DNA of 64,000 bases from contig NZ_CP133017.1 of the NCBI RefSeq assembly GCF_030866765.1, positions 2,462,001 to 2,526,000 of the forward strand, read 5' to 3'. The first letter of the stretch is position 1. The number at the start of each line of letters is the position of its first letter. The translations under genes and the position numbers were made by a program. The DNA is from Paenibacillus silvisoli. Lineage in GTDB: Bacteria > Bacillota > Bacilli > Paenibacillales > Paenibacillaceae. This document shows positions 42,624 to 51,525 of the stretch, in pieces. The notes under the pieces are model-generated. The model was not told where the DNA came from and ran no database searches. It saw nothing but the letters and a program-made list of their open reading frames with translations.

Positions 42624-44102
42624 GTGGAGAAAGTGGACATTTTCAAGGACATTGCCGAACGAACCGGCGGGGATATTTACCTCGGCGTCGTCGGTGCGGT
42701 CCGCACAGGCAAATCAACCTTCATCAAGCGGTTCATGGAGACGGTTGTGCTGCCCAACATCACGAACGATGCCGATCGGGTGAGAGCTATCGACGAACTG
42801 CCGCAAAGCGCAGCAGGCAAAACGATTATGACGACGGAGCCGAAATTCGTGCCGAACCAGGCGGTTCAGCTTCGCGTGGCCGAAGGGCTCGACGTTAACG
42901 TCAGACTCGTCGACTGCGTCGGCTATGCGGTCGTAGGCGCCAAAGGCTATGAAGACGAGAATGGCCCGCGGATGATTACGACGCCTTGGTTCGAGGAGCC
43001 GATCCCGTTCCAGGAAGCGGCCGAAATCGGAACGCGCAAAGTCATTCAGGAGCACTCCACGCTGGGCGTCGTCGTGACGACCGACGGCACGATCGCCGAA
43101 ATTCCGCGCAGCTCCTATATTGAAGCTGAAGAGCGGGTCGTGAACGAGCTGAAGGAAGTCGGTAAGCCGTTCGTCCTGATCGTCAACTCCACGCGGCCGA
43201 AGAGCGACGAGTGCTTGCAGCTTCGCAGCGAGCTCCAGGCCAAGTATGATATACCGGTCATTACGCTCAGCGTAGCGACAATGGGCGAGGAAGAGGTTAT
43301 GTCGGTTCTGCGCGAGGTGCTCTACGAGTTCCCTGTGCACGAAGTCAATGTCAACCTGCCGAGCTGGGTCATGGTGCTGAACGACAATCACTGGCTGCGG
43401 AACAACTACGAAAACTCGGTGCGCGATACGGTGAAGGATATCCGCCGTCTGCGCGACGTCGACCGCGTCGTCTCGCAGTTCATGGAATACGAATTCATCG
43501 CCCGCGCAGGCCTAAGCGGTATGAACATGGGGCAAGGGGTCGCGGAAATCGACCTGTATGCGCCGGATGAGCTGTACGACCAAATCCTGATGGAAGTGGT
43601 CGGCGTGGAAATCCGCGGCAAGGACCATCTGCTGCAGCTGATGCAGGAGTTCTCGCACGCGAAGCGGGAATACGACCGGTTCGCCGAAGCGCTCGAAATG
43701 GTCAAGACGACGGGCTACGGCATCGCGGCTCCGACGCTGGCCGAGATGGCGCTGGATGAGCCGGAGCTGATCCGCCAAGGCTCGCGCTTCGGCGTCCGCC
43801 TGAAGGCGACCGCGCCGTCCATCCATATGATCCGGGTCGACGTCGAGTCCGAATTCGCGCCGATCATCGGCACGGAGAAGCAGAGCGAGGAGCTCGTTCG
43901 CTACCTGATGCAAGACTTCGAGAACGACCCGATCAAAATTTGGGAGTCCGATATTTTCGGCCGCTCGCTGCACTCGATCGTTCGGGAGGGCATCCAGGGC
44001 AAGATAGCCATGATGCCGGACAATGCCCGCTACAAACTGCAGGAAACGCTGGGACGGATCATCAACGAAGGCTCCGGCGGCCTGATTGCCATTATTCTGT
44101 AA
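42624..44102 (+). CDS. spoIVA: Stage IV sporulation protein A (coat morphogenetic ATPase)
   Basis: Cytoskeletal ATPase that polymerises on the forespore to form the base of the coat. Walker A is GAVRTGKST at about residues 22-30; the rest matches the family end to end, finishing in GGLIAIIL. GTG 42624 after GGGAGGGG gives 492 residues, the same as I remember for B. subtilis. Confidence 0.97.
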   Translation: MEKVDIFKDIAERTGGDIYLGVVGAVRTGKSTFIKRFMETVVLPNITNDADRVRAIDELPQSAAGKTIMTTEPKFVPNQAVQLRVAEGLDVNVRLVDCVGYAVVGAKGYEDENGPRMITTPWFEEPIPFQEAAEIGTRKVIQEHSTLGVVVTTDGTIAEIPRSSYIEAEERVVNELKEVGKPFVLIVNSTRPKSDECLQLRSELQAKYDIPVITLSVATMGEEEVMSVLREVLYEFPVHEVNVNLPSWVMVLNDNHWLRNNYENSVRDTVKDIRRLRDVDRVVSQFMEYEFIARAGLSGMNMGQGVAEIDLYAPDELYDQILMEVVGVEIRGKDHLLQLMQEFSHAKREYDRFAEALEMVKTTGYGIAAPTLAEMALDEPELIRQGSRFGVRLKATAPSIHMIRVDVESEFAPIIGTEKQSEELVRYLMQDFENDPIKIWESDIFGRSLHSIVREGIQGKIAMMPDNARYKLQETLGRIINEGSGGLIAIIL

Positions 44103-44106
44103 AAAA

Positions 44107-44141
44107 CGAAGAGACACGCTCGCGCAGCGTGTCTCTTTTTT
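44107..44141 (+). terminator. Intrinsic terminator after spoIVA
   Basis: AGAGACACGCT (44110-44120) / AGCGTGTCTCT (44126-44136), followed by a T run. Confidence 0.94.
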
Positions 44142-44217
44142 GCGGCCATATAGGGCGATTTATAGTCGTAAAGCACGAAAAACCTAGAGCAAACCTAGGA
44201 AAAACTTGCATGCCCTC

Positions 44218-44247
44218 TTGAAATCCTATGGTCAACTGTATTACTAT
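44218..44247 (+). promoter_or_regulatory. Possible promoter of hbs
   Basis: TTGAAA (44218-44223), 18-nt spacer, TACTAT (44242-44247). This leaves a leader of about 135 nt before the hbs ATG. Confidence 0.45.
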
Positions 44248-44390
44248 AAATCTGTTCATGGACAAGTATGCAGGATTTGCACATAGCGGAATTTCTTTGC
44301 ACCTAGGCCTGCAGGTATATTTTCTCGGGTTTCGGTAAAACAGAATGATAATGATGTGCTTATGAACTGCCGTCAGGGGAGGTGAAAGAA

Positions 44391-44666
44391 ATGAACAAAA
44401 CGGAACTGATTGCGAAAGTAGCCGAATTGACTGACCTTTCCAAGAAGGATGCTTCCAAAGCGGTTGATGCCGTTTTTGACGTGATCTCCGAATCGCTTCA
44501 AGGCGGGGATAAAGTACAATTGGTAGGTTTCGGCAACTTCGAGGTGAAAAGCCGCGAAGCGCGCAAAGGCCGTAATCCGCAAACGGGTGAAGAGATCGAC
44601 ATCCCAGCGAGCAAAATCCCGTCTTTCAAAGCAGGTAAATCCCTTAAGGATCTTGTCTCCAAATAA
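44391..44666 (+). CDS. hbs: DNA-binding protein HU
   Basis: Histone-like nucleoid protein of 91 residues. [31 protein letters not shown] and the DNA-inserting arm [20 protein letters not shown] are canonical. GGGGAGGTG (44377-44385) sets ATG 44391. Same place after spoIVA as in B. subtilis. Confidence 0.97.
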   Translation: MNKTELIAKVAELTDLSKKDASKAVDAVFDVISESLQGGDKVQLVGFGNFEVKSREARKGRNPQTGEEIDIPASKIPSFKAGKSLKDLVSK

Positions 44667-44689
44667 GAAACGGCTTCGGCTGTTGATGG

Positions 44690-44721
44690 CGTCCGGGTGC
44701 TAGCAGCACCCGGACGTTTTT
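44690..44721 (+). terminator. Intrinsic terminator after hbs
   Basis: Perfect CGTCCGGGTGC (44690-44700) / GCACCCGGACG (44706-44716), then TTTTT. Confidence 0.95.
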
Positions 44722-44747
44722 CGTCTAATAGCAGCGGTTTCGTTCTA

Positions 44748-44776
44748 TTGACAAGGTCATATAATTCCAGTAGACT
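44748..44776 (+). promoter_or_regulatory. Promoter of tRNA-Pro
   Basis: Consensus TTGACA (44748-44753), 17-nt spacer, TAGACT (44771-44776); start expected near 44783, 35 nt before the tRNA. Confidence 0.72.
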
Positions 44777-44817
44777 CATTCTTGCGTTCCCCGGTTTGGC
44801 CGGGAATACGGTGATGT

Positions 44818-44894
44818 CGGGTGTTAGCTCAGCTTGGTAGAGCGCTACCTTGGGGTGGTAGAGGTCGCCAGTTCAAATCCGGTACACCCGACCA
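44818..44894 (+). tRNA. tRNA-Pro (anticodon GGG)
   Basis: 77 nt. Acceptor stem CGGGTGT (44818-44824) pairs with ACACCCG (44884-44890), and ACCA is encoded. D arm AGCTCAGCTTGGTAGAGC, anticodon stem CTACC/GGTAG with loop TTGGGGT, so GGG occupies positions 34-36, and T arm with GTTCAAATC. It has its own promoter and terminator, so it is a single tRNA unit. C1 of the acceptor, rather than G1, is acceptable for bacterial tRNA-Pro. Confidence 0.95.
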
Positions 44895-44917
44895 GGCATT
44901 TACATAACTCACGTCAG

Positions 44918-44954
44918 CTGCTCTCCCGAAGCGAGGTTCGGGAAGCAGTTTTTT
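44918..44954 (+). terminator. Intrinsic terminator after tRNA-Pro
   Basis: CTGCT...CCCGAA (44918-44930) pairs with TTCGGGAAGCAG (44937-44948) with a small bulge, followed by six T. Confidence 0.88.
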
Positions 44955-45008
44955 AGAATCTAACAATCAATCGAACTATTTCAGGCGGGACAGGAGGCAG
45001 AGCGAACG

Positions 45009-45230
45009 ATGGAAGATATGAACGGCGAATACATCGTGATTAAAGCGAAGGCCCAAGGCGTACAGGTCATCGGGCTGACCCGGGGGCAGGATACGAAATT
45101 TCATCATACCGAGAAGCTGGATCGGGGCGAAATTCTAATCTGTCAGTTCACGGACCATACGTCCGCAATTAAAATTCGCGGCAAAGCAACCGTGCTTACC
45201 AAGTACGGCACCGTCGATACAGAGGACTAA
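45009..45230 (+). CDS. mtrB: trp RNA-binding attenuation protein TRAP
   Basis: TRAP forms an 11-subunit ring that, when loaded with tryptophan, wraps GAG/UAG-rich RNA and causes termination in the trp leader. The 73-residue protein is clearly [23 protein letters not shown] and [13 protein letters not shown]. With a one-residue offset from B. subtilis, the tryptophan pocket (T24, Q46, T48, H50, S52) and the RNA-contact residues (K36, K55, R57) are all kept. Unlike B. subtilis, no mtrA/folE precedes it. A matching RNA target lies at 55513-55596 upstream of trpE. Confidence 0.96.
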   Translation: MEDMNGEYIVIKAKAQGVQVIGLTRGQDTKFHHTEKLDRGEILICQFTDHTSAIKIRGKATVLTKYGTVDTED

Positions 45231-45235
45231 CAGCG

Positions 45236-45262
45236 AAAAGCAGGCATAGCCTGCTTTTTTGT
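45236..45262 (+). terminator. Intrinsic terminator after mtrB
   Basis: AAGCAGGC (45238-45245), loop ATA, GCCTGCTT (45249-45256), then T run. Confidence 0.92.
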
Positions 45263-45313
45263 TTGGGCTTCGTACCATTTGTGTTTCCGACTCCACGCTC
45301 GTGATCTGGATTC

Positions 45314-45383
45314 GCGTATAGGATGAAGCGAGGCAGAATGTTCTGCCCTATACGCTAGTACACTAGAATAGCAGGACATTCTG
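45314..45383. repeat. Nested palindromes between mtrB and the next gene
   Basis: Outer arms GCGTATAGG (45314-45322) / CCTATACGC (45347-45355) enclose an inner palindrome GGCAGAA-TG-TTCTGCC (45332-45347). A further AGAAT (45366-45370)/ATTCT (45378-45382) pair follows. No T run, so not a standard terminator; could be an operator or a structured leader for the gene at 45405. Confidence 0.6.
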
Positions 45384-45404
45384 TGTGCAAGGGGCGGATG
45401 ATAG

Positions 45405-45956
45405 ATGTCGCATATGTCTCATACGTCGCAAAAAAGAAGGCTGCTCTATGCCTGCGCGGTGACATTGGCCATCGCCGTGCTGCTGTCCATACTCCCGTTC
45501 TCGGATATGCGGATGAAACAGGCCAAGGGCGATGTGTCGGTCTTCCATCCCGTTCCCGTCAAGCGCCTCAGCTCCGACGTTATCGTCGATTCCATGCTGA
45601 GCCTGCAGCTTCATTTGGACGTGAAGCGGGTCGTTTGGAAAGGTTCTGTGCTATCCGTCGATTTATCTACCGAGAAATATGGGAATGCTGTAGAGGAATG
45701 GATGACCGATTTACAGCGGCTGCTCGAATTCGCGTTCGTGCATACGGACAATGTGAGCCGGGTGCTGGTTCGCTACGTCACCCCGATTAAGACGAAGGAC
45801 GACGCGGAGCGGCCGGAGAGCAGACTGCTCGCAGCCGTCGATATTCGGCGCAGCGACCCGTGGCTGTCCACAGAACTGTCAAACTTAAGCGCCGCGGAAC
45901 CGTTTATCGACGAAAAATGGAGACTGCGCCTGCGTTTGTCGGTGTCCCAAATGTAG
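45405..45956 (+). CDS. Membrane-anchored protein of unknown function
   Basis: 183 residues: short basic start, one membrane segment (LLYACAVTLAIAVLLSILPF), then a soluble part of about 145 residues. I recognise no domain; the pattern of alternating beta strands and acidic helices vaguely recalls GerMN-type domains, but that is a guess. AAGGGG (45389-45394) supports the ATG. It stands alone between mtrB and hepS. Confidence 0.72.
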   Translation: MSHMSHTSQKRRLLYACAVTLAIAVLLSILPFSDMRMKQAKGDVSVFHPVPVKRLSSDVIVDSMLSLQLHLDVKRVVWKGSVLSVDLSTEKYGNAVEEWMTDLQRLLEFAFVHTDNVSRVLVRYVTPIKTKDDAERPESRLLAAVDIRRSDPWLSTELSNLSAAEPFIDEKWRLRLRLSVSQM

Positions 45957-45973
45957 CGAAACGCTACGCATAG

Positions 45974-45982
45974 TGCTATAAT
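45974..45982 (+). promoter_or_regulatory. Extended -10 promoter of the hepS operon
   Basis: TGCTATAAT with TATAAT at 45977-45982; the -35 region is poor. It lies about 90 nt before hepS. Confidence 0.55.
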
Positions 45983-46069
45983 TATTTTTTAGAATATTTG
46001 GTTTAACGAGACTTGGCGACCATTGGTCGACCCGGCGCTCATTCAAGATTTGTCCGGAGGCTAGGCCAC

Positions 46070-46948
46070 ATGAAACCGTATAGAATTCCCGAGCTGGCAA
46101 AGAAGTACATTGAACACGATATGATCGAGGCGCATACCGAGCTGCCGGACTTTCCTGATTCTAGGGTCAGGCTGCTCTTCGCTTTTTTAGCCAATCAACG
46201 CACGCCTCTGCTTCACAGCGAGCTCTATGCGCTCGTTGCGTCGCTCGTGCAGCTGGGCATGGATACGCATGATCTCATCGATGCCGATTCCATGCGCGTA
46301 CAGGAACGCGAAATGCGCTCGCGCCAACTGAAGGTGCTGGCTGGCGACTATTACAGCAGCCGCTTTTATCAGCTTCTGTCTCAGGCCGGACAGGTCGATA
46401 TGATTCGCCGCATCAGCAACGGCGTTTGCGAGGTCAATCGGCTGAAGGTGAACTTGTACCTCCGCATGAAGCAGCTGAAGCTGACGGCGGAAGAGTATAT
46501 CAGCCAATGCGTACAGCTGAAGACCGAGCTGTTCCATGCGTTTACGGACAGCTTGGACGAGAAGATGGCGCGCGTCTGGACGGAGCTGCTGCAAGGCTTT
46601 GGCCGCTGCGAGGTCGTCCTGGACGAGCTGCATCGCAGCGAGAAGCCGGAACGGTTCGACGGGAGCTGGGGCTACTGGCACGTATTGAACAACGGCACCG
46701 AAGAAGAGAAGCGCAAACTATCCGATCAGCAATCCGAGCCGTCGTTTGCCCAGTCGCTGCTGGCAAAATACGATATAAGGCAGCAGCTGTCCGAGCTGCT
46801 TAAGCAGTCGGCGGCGCTCGTGCAAACGGCCGTCGCGCGCGTGGATTCCGACAAGCTCGTTCGCGAGCTGAACGGCATTCTAGAGACGTTCACGACACCG
46901 CTTGTGCCTGCGGCATCCGCGGCAACCGCCCAAGGCGAGAGAAGGTAA
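46070..46948 (+). CDS. hepS: Heptaprenyl diphosphate synthase component 1
   Basis: Regulatory subunit of the two-part enzyme that makes the menaquinone side chain. 292 residues, largely helical; [28 protein letters not shown] and the later [18 protein letters not shown] suit the HEPPP synthase subunit 1 family, and its partner hepT is in the same cluster. ATG 46070 follows CCGGAGG (46054-46060). The last bases run directly into menG. Confidence 0.88.
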   Translation: MKPYRIPELAKKYIEHDMIEAHTELPDFPDSRVRLLFAFLANQRTPLLHSELYALVASLVQLGMDTHDLIDADSMRVQEREMRSRQLKVLAGDYYSSRFYQLLSQAGQVDMIRRISNGVCEVNRLKVNLYLRMKQLKLTAEEYISQCVQLKTELFHAFTDSLDEKMARVWTELLQGFGRCEVVLDELHRSEKPERFDGSWGYWHVLNNGTEEEKRKLSDQQSEPSFAQSLLAKYDIRQQLSELLKQSAALVQTAVARVDSDKLVRELNGILETFTTPLVPAASAATAQGERR

Positions 46949-46949
46949 G

Positions 46950-47678
46950 GTGACAACAGTGCAATCCAAGTCAAAAGAACAGCATGTGCATGCCGTATTC
47001 GAGAGCATCGCACCGAAGTACGATTTAATGAACGACTTAATCAGCTTCCGCCGCCATAAGGCGTGGCGAAAGTTAACGATGCGCAAGATGGGCGTCAAGC
47101 AGGGCCAGACCTCCATTGACCTGTGCTGCGGCACATGCGATTGGACCATCGCGCTGGCGAAGGCAAGCGGAACCGGCGAAGTCGTCGGGCTTGATTTCAG
47201 CCAAGGCATGCTGGACGTCGGAAAGAAGAAAGTGCAAGCCGAAGGGCTGGACAAGCAAATTCAGCTCGTTCAAGGCAACGCGATGTCGCTGCCGTTCGAG
47301 GATAACCGGTTCGACTTCGCGACGATCGGCTTCGGTCTTCGCAACGTGCCGGATTTGGAGCAGGTGCTGCGCGAGATGATGCGCGTCGTTAAGCCCGGCG
47401 GACAAGTCGTTTGCCTGGAAATGTCCAAACCGACCTGGCAGCCGTTCAAAGCGATTTACTATTTCTACTTCGAACGCGTCATGCCTGCGATCGGCAAGCT
47501 CGTCGCCAAGCGCTACGAGCAATACAAGTGGCTCCCGGAGTCGCTGAAAGCATTCCCTGACTCGAAGCAGCTTGCGGACAAGTACCGCGAAATCGGCCTT
47601 CAGAACGTTCGCGCCTATCCGCTGGCAGGCGGCGTCGCGGCGTTACATATGGGGACGAAGGGAACGGGGCAGGGATGA
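46950..47678 (+). CDS. menG: Demethylmenaquinone methyltransferase
   Basis: SAM-dependent methyltransferase for the last step of menaquinone synthesis (UbiE/MenG family). [20 protein letters not shown], the SAM loop [14 protein letters not shown] and [10 protein letters not shown] are diagnostic. GTG 46950 starts 1 bp after the hepS stop; GTG 46959 is an alternative. About 242 residues. The stop overlaps the start of the prenyltransferase gene. Confidence 0.95.
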   Translation: MTTVQSKSKEQHVHAVFESIAPKYDLMNDLISFRRHKAWRKLTMRKMGVKQGQTSIDLCCGTCDWTIALAKASGTGEVVGLDFSQGMLDVGKKKVQAEGLDKQIQLVQGNAMSLPFEDNRFDFATIGFGLRNVPDLEQVLREMMRVVKPGGQVVCLEMSKPTWQPFKAIYYFYFERVMPAIGKLVAKRYEQYKWLPESLKAFPDSKQLADKYREIGLQNVRAYPLAGGVAALHMGTKGTGQG

Positions 47679-48550
47679 TTCGCAAAATCGGCATTATTTT
47701 GGAAATGATCAAATTCGAACATACGATCTTCGCGCTGCCGTTTGCCTTTATGGGCTCGCTGCTCGGCGCGGTCATGATGGAAAACCGGCTGCCGGTGTGG
47801 AGCGAGATCGGATGGATTATTCTCGCCATGGTCGGCGCCCGAAGCGCGGCGATGGGCCTTAACCGGCTCATCGACCGCGTCATCGACGCCAAAAACCCGC
47901 GCACCGCGAAACGGGCAATTCCGGCAGGCTTGCTGAAAGTAGGAGAGGTCACGTTGTTCGTCGCGGTATCCTTCGTTCTGCTGTTCGTTGCGGCGGCGCA
48001 ATTGGATCCGATCTGCATGAAGCTGATGCCGATCGCCGTGTTCATGCTCGTGCTTTACTCGTATACGAAACGTTTTACGTGGCTTTGCCATGTTGTGCTG
48101 GGGCTGACGATCGGCCTTGCTCCGCTTGGGGGCTGGGTGGCGATTACCGGCGAATTCGGGCCGGCCGCTTGGGTGCTTTACGCCTCCGTCGTTTGCTGGC
48201 TTGCCGGCTTCGATATTATTTATGCCTGCCAGGATTTCGAGTTTGACCGCAAGGAAGGCGTGTTTTCGATTCCCGCCCGGTTCGGTATGACCGGCGCGCT
48301 GCAGCTTTCCAGAGGCTTTCATCTGTTGACCGCAATTGGATTCATTTCGTTATATTGGATTACGCCGCTCGGCTGGCTTTATTTGCTCGGTGCTGTCGCT
48401 TCGGTCGGCATGCTCTGCTATGAGCACATTCTTGTGAAGCCGCATGACATGAGCCGGGTGCAAACGGCCTTCTTCACGATGAACGGCACGCTGAGCGTCG
48501 TGCTGTTCGCCGCAACGCTGCTTGATTTGGTGGTGCTTCACCGGTGGTAG
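47675..48550 (+). CDS. mqnP: UbiA-family prenyltransferase (probably MqnP)
   Basis: Integral membrane enzyme that joins a polyprenyl chain to an aromatic acid. Both aspartate motifs are present: [15 protein letters not shown] and the second DFEFDRKEG. About eight membrane segments, 291 residues. UbiA proteins occur in several quinone and haem pathways; here the neighbours ubiX and mqnA point to the futalosine route, where MqnP prenylates dihydroxynaphthoate. Overlaps menG by 4 bp. Confidence 0.88.
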   Translation: MIRKIGIILEMIKFEHTIFALPFAFMGSLLGAVMMENRLPVWSEIGWIILAMVGARSAAMGLNRLIDRVIDAKNPRTAKRAIPAGLLKVGEVTLFVAVSFVLLFVAAAQLDPICMKLMPIAVFMLVLYSYTKRFTWLCHVVLGLTIGLAPLGGWVAITGEFGPAAWVLYASVVCWLAGFDIIYACQDFEFDRKEGVFSIPARFGMTGALQLSRGFHLLTAIGFISLYWITPLGWLYLLGAVASVGMLCYEHILVKPHDMSRVQTAFFTMNGTLSVVLFAATLLDLVVLHRW

Positions 48551-49206
48551 GAAACGTACAGGGAACCGCGCGCAGGCGCATGGTCGTCGGCATTACCGGC
48601 GCAAGCGGCGCGATCTATGGCATTCGGCTCATCGAATGCCTGCTTGAAGGCGGTCTCGACGTGCATCTCGTCGTGACCGAGGCAGGCTGGCGCGTCTTGA
48701 AGGAAGAGCTCGGCTGGGATACGACGAAGCGCCCGCTCGCGCTTGCCGCCGTGTTCGGCGAGGCAATGGAAGCCGGGAGGCTGACGCTGCATCCCAATGC
48801 GGATATCGGCGCGTCCATCGCCAGCGGTTCGTTCCGGGTCGAAGGCATGATAATCATGCCTTGCTCCATGGGCACGCTCGCTTCGATCGCGCACGGCATT
48901 TCGGACGATTTGATGACGCGCGCCGCGGATGTTATGCTGAAGGAAGGCCGCAAGCTCATTATCGTTCCAAGGGAAACGCCGCTGCACGCGATTCATTTGG
49001 AAAATATGCTGACGCTGGCCAAGCTTGGCGTCAAGCTGATCCCGGCCATGCCGGCTTTCTATTACGGACCGCAAACGATCAACGATATGGTTAATTTTCT
49101 AGTCGGGAAAGTGCTTGATCAGCTTCCGCTGGATCATGATTTGTACAGAAGATGGGGAGATGAACAGCATGGGGTTAAATCGCCCGATTACAGTCGGTCG
49201 CATTGA
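48544..49206 (+). CDS. ubiX: UbiX-family flavin prenyltransferase
   Basis: Makes prenylated FMN, the cofactor of UbiD-type decarboxylases. The FMN loop GITGASGAIYG, SFRVEGMIIMPCSMGTLASI and the late RETPLHAIHLENM are typical. GTG 48544 overlaps the prenyltransferase stop; ATG 48580 would also keep the whole domain. In the futalosine pathway the product would serve the decarboxylase that acts after prenylation; that UbiD-like partner is not in the window. Confidence 0.9.
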   Translation: MVGNVQGTARRRMVVGITGASGAIYGIRLIECLLEGGLDVHLVVTEAGWRVLKEELGWDTTKRPLALAAVFGEAMEAGRLTLHPNADIGASIASGSFRVEGMIIMPCSMGTLASIAHGISDDLMTRAADVMLKEGRKLIIVPRETPLHAIHLENMLTLAKLGVKLIPAMPAFYYGPQTINDMVNFLVGKVLDQLPLDHDLYRRWGDEQHGVKSPDYSRSH

Positions 49207-50035
49207 TTATGCGAACGTTTGGCCGATTTTTCATTATGCCGAGCAGCAGCTTCCGCAGGAACGGTTCCGGATCGAGAAGCGGGTGCCAGCCGCGCTCAAT
49301 AAAGCGCTGAAGCAGGGCGAGGTCGACATCACGTCGATGTCCTCCTACGCGTATGCGGAAAACGCGAACGATTATTTGCTGCTGCCGAACTTGTCGGTCA
49401 GCGCCAGAGGGCGCGTCAACTCGATTTTGCTTTTTCTGAAGAAGCCGCTCGAGGACGTCCTGAAAGGCCGCATCGCGATGACTGCGACATCGGCGACTTC
49501 GGTCAATTTGCTGAAAATCATCATGAAACTTTACTATAAAGCGGAGCCTTCCTATGTCACGATGGAGCCAAACCTGGATGACATGCTGGAAGAGGCGGAT
49601 GCGGCGCTGCTGATCGGCGACACGGCAATCCAAGCCTCTTGGGCCAACAAGGAACGCGGCATGGCCGTCATCGATTTGGGCGAGCTATGGCGCAATTGGA
49701 CGGGCTATGGGATGACGTTCGCGCTGGTCGCGGTCCGCAAGGAAATTGCCGCCGCCGACCCGGAGGCGGTATCGACCGTCCTTCATGCCTTGACGGAGAG
49801 CAAGGAAAGAAGCCTCAGCGACCTGCGGCCGCTCGTTGACAAAGCCTGTACCCTGCTTGGCGGGGAAGCGGACTACTGGACGCGGTATTTTCAGGAGCTG
49901 CACTACAATTTCGGATCGGACGAGCAGGCGGGTTTGACGTTGTATTTTGACTACGCGCATCAATTGGGCTTATTGCCGCACGAAGTTCAAATGCAATTTT
50001 TCACCGACCTTGCCGCCCTTAAGGTGAACCAATGA
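49169..50035 (+). CDS. mqnA: Chorismate dehydratase MqnA
   Basis: First enzyme of the futalosine menaquinone pathway, turning chorismate into 3-enolpyruvylbenzoate. The periplasmic-binding-protein-like fold is recognisable from ITVGRIDYANVWPIF, GEVDITSMSSYAYA and ALLIGDTAIQA. ATG 49169 is chosen because GGGGAG (49154-49159) lies 9 nt upstream; it overlaps ubiX by 38 bp. 288 residues. Its chorismate substrate comes from aroC in the same window. Confidence 0.93.
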   Translation: MGLNRPITVGRIDYANVWPIFHYAEQQLPQERFRIEKRVPAALNKALKQGEVDITSMSSYAYAENANDYLLLPNLSVSARGRVNSILLFLKKPLEDVLKGRIAMTATSATSVNLLKIIMKLYYKAEPSYVTMEPNLDDMLEEADAALLIGDTAIQASWANKERGMAVIDLGELWRNWTGYGMTFALVAVRKEIAAADPEAVSTVLHALTESKERSLSDLRPLVDKACTLLGGEADYWTRYFQELHYNFGSDEQAGLTLYFDYAHQLGLLPHEVQMQFFTDLAALKVNQ

Positions 50036-51006
50036 AACTACTCGATATTTATGCCAAAATGAAAAGCGACCTGGATGCGATCGAAGGCCAGCTGGCGCGC
50101 AGCGTGACTTCCGAGCATGCGCTGCTTACCGACGCATCCACGCATTTGCTTAAGGCAGGCGGGAAGCGGATCCGTCCTGTTTTTGTGCTGCTGGCCGGCA
50201 AGTTCGGCACCTATTCGCTCGATGTGCTGCAGAAAGTCGCCGTGCCGCTCGAACTCATACATATGGCTTCACTCGTTCATGACGATGTCATCGACAACGC
50301 CGAAACGCGCCGCGGGCAGCTGACGGTGAAATCGAAGTGGGACAACCGGATCGCGATGTACACCGGCGATTACATTTACGGTAAAGCGCTGACGATCGTG
50401 ACCGATCTGGACAATCCGCAAATCCATCAGATTTTGTCCAAAGCGATGGTGCAGATGTGCATCGGCGAAATGGAGCAAATCCGCGATTTCTTCAATACGG
50501 ACCAGTCCGTGCGCAATTATTTGCTGCGGATCAGACGGAAGACCGCGCTGCTGATCGCGATCAGCTGCCAGCTTGGCGCGCTCGCGGCCAAGGCGGACCG
50601 GCAAACGGCGAACCGGCTGTACCGGTTCGGCTACAATGTCGGGATGGCGTTCCAAATCCGCGACGATTTGCTGGACCTGCTCGGCACGGAGAAGCAGATC
50701 GGCAAGCCGCCGGGCTCGGACATCAAGCAAGGCAACATGACCCTTCCGGTGCTGCTCGCTCTTCAGGAACCGGACATCAAGGACGCGCTGCTCGCCGAAA
50801 TTATTCAAATTCGCGAGACGAACGGAGCAGGGGAAACGAAAAAGGCGTTGAACATAATACGTAAGAGCGCCGGCATTCATACTGCGGATGCCCTGGCGAC
50901 AAGATACATAAAAAAAGCGATAGACGCGCTCAGCGGCTTGCCCAACGTGCCGGCGAAGAAAAATTTGACGGACATTGCGCATTTCGTAGGGAAGCGAAAC
51001 TACTAA
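50032..51006 (+). CDS. hepT: Heptaprenyl diphosphate synthase component 2
   Basis: Catalytic subunit of the side-chain synthase. The first aspartate-rich motif is [15 protein letters not shown] and the second [11 protein letters not shown], both complete. 324 residues. It overlaps mqnA by 4 bp (ATGA). Together with hepS it makes a C35 chain, so the organism likely has MK-7. Confidence 0.96.
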   Translation: MKLLDIYAKMKSDLDAIEGQLARSVTSEHALLTDASTHLLKAGGKRIRPVFVLLAGKFGTYSLDVLQKVAVPLELIHMASLVHDDVIDNAETRRGQLTVKSKWDNRIAMYTGDYIYGKALTIVTDLDNPQIHQILSKAMVQMCIGEMEQIRDFFNTDQSVRNYLLRIRRKTALLIAISCQLGALAAKADRQTANRLYRFGYNVGMAFQIRDDLLDLLGTEKQIGKPPGSDIKQGNMTLPVLLALQEPDIKDALLAEIIQIRETNGAGETKKALNIIRKSAGIHTADALATRYIKKAIDALSGLPNVPAKKNLTDIAHFVGKRNY

Positions 51007-51028
51007 ACAGCGTCTAGGAGGGAACACG

Positions 51029-51472
51029 ATGGAAAGAACATTTCTTATGGTAAAGCCGGACGGCGTACAGCGCGGCTTGATCGGCGAAATCGTATCGCGC
51101 TTTGAGCGCAAAGGACTGAAGCTAGTTGCAGCGAAATTCATGATGATCACACCGGAGTTAGCGGAGCGTCACTACGCGGAGCACATCGGAAAGCCCTTTT
51201 ATCCGCCGCTTGTAGCGTTTGTTACGTCAGGTCCCGTTTTTGCGATGGTTTGGCAGGGGGATAACGTCATCGGCCTGACGCGGGCGATGATCGGCAAAAC
51301 CAATGCGGTGGAAGCGGCGCCAGGGACGATTCGCTCCGATTTTGCGGTACATACGAATTTCAACCTTATTCATGGATCGGATTCGCCGGAAAGCGCGGCA
51401 AGGGAGATCGGCATTTTCTTCGCCCCGCACGAGCTGGTGGACTATAATCATACGATTCAGCAATGGATTTAA
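51029..51472 (+). CDS. ndk: Nucleoside diphosphate kinase
   Basis: Balances nucleoside triphosphates by a phosphohistidine intermediate, H115 in [32 protein letters not shown] is the standard start. 147 residues. AGGAGGG precedes the ATG; 22 bp after hepT, as in B. subtilis. Confidence 0.97.
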   Translation: MERTFLMVKPDGVQRGLIGEIVSRFERKGLKLVAAKFMMITPELAERHYAEHIGKPFYPPLVAFVTSGPVFAMVWQGDNVIGLTRAMIGKTNAVEAAPGTIRSDFAVHTNFNLIHGSDSPESAAREIGIFFAPHELVDYNHTIQQWI

Positions 51473-51525
51473 CGATCATCTGGCGGCCGTAGGCCAACTT
51501 GACAGCGACATCGGGGGAGAACAGC

